Assembly (NCBI GenBank): GCA_021785805.1
Contig: JAJYEJ010000005.1
Coordinates: 1 to 32,042 of the forward strand
From: Microcaldota archaeon
GTDB taxonomy: Archaea > Micrarchaeota > Micrarchaeia > Micrarchaeales > Micrarchaeaceae
DNA: 32,042 nucleotides
Reading direction: 5' to 3'
Under the pieces are notes generated by a model, which had not been told where the DNA came from, searched no databases, and worked only from the letters and a program-made list of their open reading frames with translations. A program made the position numbers and the translations under genes. This document shows, in pieces, positions 25,648 to 32,042 of the stretch (its first letter is position 1; every line of letters starts with the position of its first letter).

Positions 25648-26688
25648 ATGGCTGGATTGCATCTCACTTTGCTGATACCCGCAGTCGTGACTTTTGTTAT
25701 GACCGTGGTAGCGATAATGTTCGCCAGGTACTACATGGTTGAGATAGGAGTAACCACCATCGACCACAACAAGAAGCGCCATCCAATCCTCCCGACAAGC
25801 GGCGGGGTGGCTGTCGCGTTCGGCTTCGCCATGGGGGTCCTTGCTTACATATTCGGGGGCAGCTTCAATGTCTATTACCCCATAGCTGACCAGTACTTCC
25901 TTTTCGCGACCGTTCTCTCGGTCTTGATGATCGCGTTCGTAGGCTTCCTGGACGACCTTAACGTAAAGAAGGTCATGGTAAAGTCGACAGACATGATGGA
26001 CTACAGGAAGGGCCTTAAACAATGGCATAAGCCATTGTTCACGCTCATAGGCGCGATACCGCTCATGGCGATAAACGCCGGAGTTTCCACCATCGCCATG
26101 CCATTCCTCGGTGCAGTGAACTTCGGAATCCTTTATCCGTTGCTCATCGTGCCGCTTGCGGTGATCTTCGCCGCTAATGCATTTAACCTCCTTGGCGGCT
26201 TTGATGCGATCGCATCAGGCAGCAGCCTCATACTTTCGCTCGGGATGCTGATTTACAGCATCGTATACGGCAACTACAACGGCACCCTGCTCTCAGCGGT
26301 GCTCTTCGCTGCGATACTGGGTTTCTTCATATTCGACAGATATCCAGCTAAGATAATCAATGGGGATAGCTTCACTTACGGAGTAGGCGCTGCCATCGTA
26401 GCCACAGCCATAATAGGCAACATGGAGGCCTTCCTGTTGATCGCATTCGTACCGTGGATAATCGAGTTCGTGCTCCACCTTAGGAAAAAGTTCCAGTCCA
26501 CCGATCTCGGAAAGCTCCAGAATGATGGTACATTTGTGGCCCCTTACGGGAAGAGGATCTACAGCTGGACACATTTCATCATGAACCTGAGGCCGATGAA
26601 GGAGTGGGAGGTATCCGCCACGTTCTGGGCCATTGAGGCGCTCTTCGTCCTTCTCGCATTCGGACTGAAGATCGCTGGGCTGCTTTAG
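25648..26688 (+). CDS. glycosyltransferase family 4 (MraY/WecA-like; AglH/GPT-like GlcNAc-1-P transferase)
   Basis: HPILPTSGGVAVAFGF, FVGFLDDLN, NAFNLLGGFDAIASGSSLI; multi-TM. Confidence 0.85.
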   Translation: MAGLHLTLLIPAVVTFVMTVVAIMFARYYMVEIGVTTIDHNKKRHPILPTSGGVAVAFGFAMGVLAYIFGGSFNVYYPIADQYFLFATVLSVLMIAFVGFLDDLNVKKVMVKSTDMMDYRKGLKQWHKPLFTLIGAIPLMAINAGVSTIAMPFLGAVNFGILYPLLIVPLAVIFAANAFNLLGGFDAIASGSSLILSLGMLIYSIVYGNYNGTLLSAVLFAAILGFFIFDRYPAKIINGDSFTYGVGAAIVATAIIGNMEAFLLIAFVPWIIEFVLHLRKKFQSTDLGKLQNDGTFVAPYGKRIYSWTHFIMNLRPMKEWEVSATFWAIEALFVLLAFGLKIAGLL

Positions 26689-26692
26689 CTCT

Positions 26693-27034
26693 TTAGAGCA
26701 CAACCTCAGCGAGCATGTGCTTCTCGACCGCATTATTCAGCCTTGCCCTCCTTTTCTGCGATGATCTTCTCTTTACCACATGATTGGCCAATGCTGATCT
26801 TGCCCTGATTACGCTATTGCCTCTTCCCCCGCATAGGGAGACATCGGAATCGTTTATCAGCCTTGTCCTGCCTGCATAATTAGCGTATAATTCGGCTTCG
26901 CTCAGCAGCTCATTGACCGTGTTCTCTAATTCCTCCGCAAGGCTTACCACAGCCTTTTCGTTTACCCGTTCGGCGCCTGCTTCGCGCAGGACCTGTTCCA
27001 TGTCATAAAGACTGAATACCCTCTCTTTAACCAA
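26693..27034 (-). CDS. archaeal histone-fold protein with basic C-terminal tail
   Basis: DMEQVLREAGAERVNEKAVVSLAEELENTVNELLSEAELYANYAGRTRLINDSDVSLC matches the histone-fold layout; tail ..NHVVKRRSSQKRRARLNNAVEKHMLAEVVL. TTG start preceded by GGAGGTGA. Confidence 0.75.
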   Translation of the reverse strand: MVKERVFSLYDMEQVLREAGAERVNEKAVVSLAEELENTVNELLSEAELYANYAGRTRLINDSDVSLCGGRGNSVIRARSALANHVVKRRSSQKRRARLNNAVEKHMLAEVVL

Positions 27035-27161
27035 AAACTCACCCTCACCTCCGTGAGTGAAGAGTTATTAAAAGCAAGCTTTTTAAATGGACCATAATAA
27101 GGTTGATTAGTGGCACTCCAATATGGCCTTGCCGCATCATCCAGGATAAATCGGTGACAAA

Positions 27162-28016
27162 TTGATAAGATTGGGCTTTCACATGTCCATAGCCGGCTCG
27201 GTAGCCAATGCACCGCGCAGTGCAGGCGCCAATGGCTACGGCACATTCCAGCTCTTCACCTCTAGCTCCAGGTCATGGAAAGACAGAACACTTGATCCCG
27301 TAGAGATAACGGAGTTCGCATCGCACGTCAAGAGATACGATCTCGTGCCATTCGCCCATATACCATATCTGTGCAACCCAGCTTCTGCGAACGCTGATGT
27401 GCATAAGAAGAGCGTGGCTATGCTTGTCGAGAATCTGCATAGATGCACGGCCTTGGGGATTGGAGGGATAGTCGTACATATGGGCTCCCACCTTGGGGAA
27501 GGTTTCGAGAAGGGGCTTGATAACACAAGAAAGGCGCTCTCCGCAGCGCTCGATAAGAGCGATGGAGTTTCGATACTGCTTGAGAACTCTGCAGGCTACA
27601 GGAACAGCATGGGCTCGACCTTCAGGGAGATTGGTGCGGTGATAGATGCAGTAGGAAGCGAAAGGGTTGGGGTCTGCCTTGATACCTGCCATGTGTTCGC
27701 GGCGGGCTATGATATCAGGACGGACGATGGCGTAGACAAAACGATGCATGAGTTCGACTCTGCTATAGGGTTGAAGAGACTGAAGCTCGTCCATCTCAAT
27801 GACTCCAGGTACGGGCTCGGAGAGGGGCTTGACAGGCATTGGCACATAGGGAAGGGCAAAATAGGGATGGAGGGATTCATCAGCATGTTCAAGAACAAGA
27901 GCTTCAGGAGAGGATGCTTCATCATGGAGACCCCCATAAACGACGAGGGTGACGAAAGGACTAACATGGATGCTGCGCTCAGTGCGCTAAAGAAGGCAGG
28001 CATCGCCCAACAATGA
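27162..28016 (+). CDS. nfo: endonuclease IV
   Basis: RLGFHMSIAGSVANAPRSAGANGYGTFQLFTSSSRSW, VVHMGSHLG, ILLENSAG, VCLDTCHVFAAGYDI, HLNDSRYGLGEGLDRHWHIGKGKIG. Confidence 0.95.
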   Translation: MIRLGFHMSIAGSVANAPRSAGANGYGTFQLFTSSSRSWKDRTLDPVEITEFASHVKRYDLVPFAHIPYLCNPASANADVHKKSVAMLVENLHRCTALGIGGIVVHMGSHLGEGFEKGLDNTRKALSAALDKSDGVSILLENSAGYRNSMGSTFREIGAVIDAVGSERVGVCLDTCHVFAAGYDIRTDDGVDKTMHEFDSAIGLKRLKLVHLNDSRYGLGEGLDRHWHIGKGKIGMEGFISMFKNKSFRRGCFIMETPINDEGDERTNMDAALSALKKAGIAQQ

Positions 28017-28101
28017 GATTTCCAGCCCTGTGCCAGATCCTCCCGCCGTAGTGGAAGCACATGGTCTTGGTGATGTTCTGAAGTGCTTTTTGCATCCTGA
28101 C

Positions 28102-29142
28102 CTAGTGCACGTGTATGGTCTGCGCCACCAGATGCGATATTACGATTGGTATAGCGGGATGCGCCACGACCAGGTAGTACATCAGTATCATGATCAACGC
28201 TATCGTTATGTTGTCATCGAGATGCTTGAAGTCTATGCTCTCCACAAGCGCAAGCCCAAATGCGAACAGTAGCGAGAATTCACCTATTACCGGGTACCCT
28301 ATCACCGCGACGGTGAGGAAGAATGCCATCACTCCAGACCATGTTTTGCCCTTGTTGTAGAACAGCCTGGGGCCTTTAGCGCAAAGCCCCACAATAGTGG
28401 CCGCAGAATCGGCGAAGAACAGCGCTATTATCCCTATAAGGATGAAGTGGATGCTGCTTATGAACCCTATTATGAGCGACATCCCTATGGCCAGGTAAAG
28501 CGCGCCCAACCCGTACGTGATGTTCAGCCTCTCCAGGGAGCTGAATATCCTGTATACCTTTCCATCGCCTATGCTGCCCAGTATGTTGTTGTACATGTAG
28601 CCCAGAAGTATCAGTCCTATGAGAAGGTATGTGGCGGTCGACTGGCCAATCAGCGCGAAGATAGCGAATATCACCATACCCAGCCCTATCTGCATGAAGT
28701 CCCTGTTCACCTCTATCTTCTTCCCTGATCGTTTGCGCGACTCCTTTAGTATCGCCGCCCTCCTTAGCCTGTAGGACATGCCTGCGGTGGTGCCTATCGC
28801 GAACATCTGTATGAACGGCATCAGTATCGTAGGGTACACCGTTATCGCGTATAGCATCTCGATTATAGCCACCGCCAGGACCAGTGTGAAGTGCCGTGGC
28901 TTCTGGACATAATATGTAGGAAGCAGTGAGAACAGCACGGCAAAGCTCAATACGTAGAAAACATACGCGTACGACAGCGTTTCGCCGAAGAATACCACTA
29001 CAAGCGCGGAGACCGCAAGGCTTGCCACTACAGGAAGGAGCGCAAAAGCCTTCCTCCTGTGGACTTTGCCATATACGAAGAATGTGACAATCAGCGCGTT
29101 AAGCGCGAAAAGCGCTATTGTTATCGCAGGCATCTCCTCCAT
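28102..29142 (-). CDS. polyprenol/dolichol kinase or CTP-transferase-like membrane protein
   Basis: Multi-TM with IIALFFADSAATIVGLCAKGPRLFYNKGKTWSGVMAFFLTVAVIGY resembling the dolichol kinase/CDP-transferase signature. Confidence 0.6.
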   Translation of the reverse strand: MEEMPAITIALFALNALIVTFFVYGKVHRRKAFALLPVVASLAVSALVVVFFGETLSYAYVFYVLSFAVLFSLLPTYYVQKPRHFTLVLAVAIIEMLYAITVYPTILMPFIQMFAIGTTAGMSYRLRRAAILKESRKRSGKKIEVNRDFMQIGLGMVIFAIFALIGQSTATYLLIGLILLGYMYNNILGSIGDGKVYRIFSSLERLNITYGLGALYLAIGMSLIIGFISSIHFILIGIIALFFADSAATIVGLCAKGPRLFYNKGKTWSGVMAFFLTVAVIGYPVIGEFSLLFAFGLALVESIDFKHLDDNITIALIMILMYYLVVAHPAIPIVISHLVAQTIHVH

Positions 29143-29156
29143 CTACACACCGATGT

Positions 29157-30461
29157 TCATGGTGATATCCTGTTTATCAGCCGCGGGAATGGGATGGCGT
29201 CCCTTATGTGGTCGAGGTTCAGGAGCCATTTTATGACCCGCTCTATGCCTAGCCCGAATCCCGCATGAGGCACCGACCCGTATTTCCTCAGGTCTATGTA
29301 CCACTGGTAATTCTCCAGGTTGAGATGGACTTCTTTCATCCGCTCGAGCAGCTCGTCAAGCTTCCATATCCTTTCGCTGCTGCCTATTATCTCCCCATGT
29401 CCATGAGGAGCCTGCATGTCGGCGCAGAGCACGGTGCGCGGATCCTTGGGGTTGACCGGCATATAGAACGCCTTTATCTCCTTCGGCCAGTTGTATATGA
29501 AGATCGGCTTGTCCTCCTCTGCCGTGAGCATGCGCTCTTCCTCCACGCCGAGATCGTCTCCCCATTGCTTCTTCGCACCCTTCTGGTTCAATATGTCTAT
29601 AGCCTTCTCGTAGGTTATCCTCTTGAACGGAGGCCTTATCTTCAGAAGATCATCCTTGTTTACGCTGAATGCCTGGAGTATATCTTCATGTTCCTTCGCA
29701 AGCGACGTGGCCATGTAGCTCACGAGCTTCTCCTGCAGCTTCATGTTCTTGGCGTTGTTGAAGTATGCCATCTCAGGCTCGAGATGCCAGTACTCCGTCA
29801 GGTGTTTCGTAGTCCTTGACTTCTCCGCCCTGTATGATGGTGCGAAAGAATATACCTTCTCGAGCGAGTATATCATGGCTTCCGCATAGAGCTGCGACGA
29901 TTCAGTCAAATATGCCTTCTGCCCGAAGTAGTCGACCTCGAACATGCTCGCTCCGGTCTCCCCTCCGGCCTTTGTCAGCAATGGCGGGGTTATCTCGTAG
30001 AAGCCGTTCTTGTCGAGGAATTTCCTCGCGTACCTGAATACATAAGAGCGCGTCTCCATCGCCTTTATTAGCCTCTGGCTCCTCACCCAGAGGTGCCTCA
30101 CGTCAAGAAGGAACTCCGGACTCTGATACTCGGTTATGGGGAACTGCTCACCGCTATGGACTATGCGTAGCTCCGCGACATCCATCTCGGCTCCGCCGGG
30201 AGCGCGTTCATCTTTCCTGACAATGCCCCTGAGTATTATGCTGGATTCCAGGTACGCCGAGTCCATCGCTTTCCATTCAGCGTCGCTTACCTTAGCCTTG
30301 TCCACTATGCACTGTATGGTAGCCGTCCTGTCCCTTACAATAACGAACTGTTTGCCGCCGCTGCTCCTCTTCCTATGGATCCAGCCCCTGATTATGACAG
30401 CCTCGCCGCCAGATGTAAGCGCATCTGCTATAGGTCCTGCATTTACGTAATAATCGAGCAT
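29157..30461 (-). CDS. asnS: asparaginyl-tRNA synthetase (class II, AsnRS/AspRS family)
   Basis: VIIRGWIHRKRSSGGKQFVIVRD, FYEITPPLLTKAGGETGASMFEVDYFGQKAYLTESSQLYAEA, FAPSYRAEKSRTTKHLTEYWHLEPEMAY, GFGLGIERVIKWLLNLDHIRDAIPFPR. Confidence 0.9.
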   Translation of the reverse strand: MLDYYVNAGPIADALTSGGEAVIIRGWIHRKRSSGGKQFVIVRDRTATIQCIVDKAKVSDAEWKAMDSAYLESSIILRGIVRKDERAPGGAEMDVAELRIVHSGEQFPITEYQSPEFLLDVRHLWVRSQRLIKAMETRSYVFRYARKFLDKNGFYEITPPLLTKAGGETGASMFEVDYFGQKAYLTESSQLYAEAMIYSLEKVYSFAPSYRAEKSRTTKHLTEYWHLEPEMAYFNNAKNMKLQEKLVSYMATSLAKEHEDILQAFSVNKDDLLKIRPPFKRITYEKAIDILNQKGAKKQWGDDLGVEEERMLTAEEDKPIFIYNWPKEIKAFYMPVNPKDPRTVLCADMQAPHGHGEIIGSSERIWKLDELLERMKEVHLNLENYQWYIDLRKYGSVPHAGFGLGIERVIKWLLNLDHIRDAIPFPRLINRISP

Positions 30462-30600
30462 ACTTTCACCTAAATAAGCGCTTTTATGCTATTGCGGAGC
30501 CTATCTTTAAGCTTTTGCTTCACTGGATAGGATATATGGACCGTCGTGAGGTTACCAATAGACCACCATGCTTCTTGCTTCGCCTGTCTCCCATGCCGTT

Positions 30601-32016
30601 TCAGTCGTACACACAGCTCGGATTAGATACTGGAGAATAGTAATTCGCTTGCTGCACCCAATTAATGACAGAGTTCCCGGATAGTGCAGCTACATACACG
30701 TTAGCGGTTGTTGACGTGTCTGTCTGCCCTCCGACGCAATACAGGTAATTGTTATTGGCGTTACAGCTTACTAGCCATATCTTGGTTGGATAATTGGTAG
30801 TCTGTTCCCATCCGAGCACCGACCCGTCCGAGACTTTAGTGCTGTATACGAAAGGCACGACAAAATTGGGATAATACGGCCACCACCCACCTATGCAATA
30901 GATATATCCGTTTGACGCTACACAGTCGTCGTATCCCATCGGCTCCACGTAATTGGTCGTAGGCTGCCATGGTCCTACAGTAGTCCCAGAGAGCTTTGCC
31001 GAATAGACAGATGCGGTGAAACCTGAAGCGGTATATCCGCCTATGCAATATATGTACCCTCCTGATATGGTACAGCTTTGCAGTCTTGTCGGGATAGGAT
31101 AATTTCCAGAGGTTGATTGGACATGCCACCCTCCAACAACAGAACCTCCGGATAGCTGAGCAGAGATTACGGCGTTTGTATCTCCGCTCGGAGTCGTTCC
31201 GCCCACGCAATAGGCGTACTCTCCGGATGCAGCGCAGCTTTGTTGTGCGATTTGGATAGGGTAACTAGTAGTGGCAGTCCATTGACCTACAGACGTTCCA
31301 GAGACTTGCGACGAACTTACCAGTGCGGAAGTACCTCCACCACCTATGCAATAGATGTAGTTATTGGACAAAACGCACTGCTGACCATAGATTGATGACA
31401 AAGAGGCCGTAGCAGGAGACCATGCACCGATAGAAGATCCCGATACTATTACCGAATTGACTGTATTTCCCCCTACAGAGTTTACGCAGTAGAGATAATC
31501 ATTTGCTTCTGTGGACGCTGACGTCCTTATTGTCGCGAATTTAGCGATCAGGTCGCTCTGTCCCGCCTGGTCATACTCCACCCAGAGGTATCCGGAGTAA
31601 GGGGTTCCGATCGTGGCTCCTGAAGGGAGAGGGCACGAGACGCTTACGCTCTCCTCCTGCCCAGGTTCAAGGTTAGAGGACCCTGATGGTGCGAATGACG
31701 AGGGCGCAGTGGTAGTGTTGGTGCAGGCGAATCCCACTACTGTGACATTGGGTCCCTGGTATCCGTATGTTAGGGAAAGCGTACCATCTGTGGCCATCAG
31801 CGGATTGCTGCAGAGGTATCCAGGAGCTGCGACACACGTCCCTCCAAGAAAATTGGCGCCGTTGAATATACCCATGGAATAGAGCGCACCCAGGACAACC
31901 GCCACTATGAGGATCGCCCATCCGTATGTCATGAGATACTCCATGGCGGACTGGCCATGCAAGGAGTTTCCCTCCCTGTTTCCTTGAGAACCGTACATGG
32001 ATACGTATATTCTCAC
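30601..32016 (-). CDS. pilin-like N-terminal module fused to Kelch-like beta-propeller
   Basis: QSAMEYLMTYGWAILIVAVVLGALYSMGIFNGANFLGGTCVAAPGYLCSNPL; repeated blades (SC....YIYCIGG...V.SA.LSG.SVG.W..TTNYP). Confidence 0.88.
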   Translation of the reverse strand: MRIYVSMYGSQGNREGNSLHGQSAMEYLMTYGWAILIVAVVLGALYSMGIFNGANFLGGTCVAAPGYLCSNPLMATDGTLSLTYGYQGPNVTVVGFACTNTTTAPSSFAPSGSSNLEPGQEESVSVSCPLPSGATIGTPYSGYLWVEYDQAGQSDLIAKFATIRTSASTEANDYLYCVNSVGGNTVNSVIVSGSSIGAWSPATASLSSIYGQQCVLSNNYIYCIGGGGTSALVSSSQVSGTSVGQWTATTSYPIQIAQQSCAASGEYAYCVGGTTPSGDTNAVISAQLSGGSVVGGWHVQSTSGNYPIPTRLQSCTISGGYIYCIGGYTASGFTASVYSAKLSGTTVGPWQPTTNYVEPMGYDDCVASNGYIYCIGGWWPYYPNFVVPFVYSTKVSDGSVLGWEQTTNYPTKIWLVSCNANNNYLYCVGGQTDTSTTANVYVAALSGNSVINWVQQANYYSPVSNPSCVYD

Positions 32017-32042
32017 AAGTCTTAAATGATTATTCGTTATTG

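Overview
Archaeal chromosome segment. The archaeal call rests on a fibrillarin-like FlpA, a PIN-Rpo7-Spt4 cluster, GGGP synthase, RNase Z, NFACT/RqcH-like protein, a histone-fold protein, class III signal peptide pilin-like proteins and TATA-type promoters. A Micrarchaeota/ARMAN-like source is only a guess. About 1-5.6 kb is an AT-richer accessory island that abuts tRNA-Asn(GTT). It holds an IS200-like transposase, remnants, a tyrosine recombinase with a C-terminal zinc ribbon, and a three-gene cassette (ASCH / class I aaRS-like / ASCH). The cassette is bracketed by three homologous ~110-bp quasi-palindromic units. Each unit carries four copies of a short word, and that word changes in concert between units (TTCGAA, TGCACA, TTCGGA). 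I consider these units plus the cassette and the adjacent recombinase the best candidate for an undescribed system. About 6.4-15.7 kb and 30.6-32.0 kb hold a surface-protein/two-component locus: three proteins share a nearly constant ~150-aa pilin-like N-terminal module fused to different C-terminal domains (Gly-rich, YVTN-type propeller, Kelch-like propeller). The rest is largely core housekeeping plus a probable methylcitrate-cycle operon (prpD-prpB-prpC-like). All assignments come from reading motifs by eye; no database search was run.
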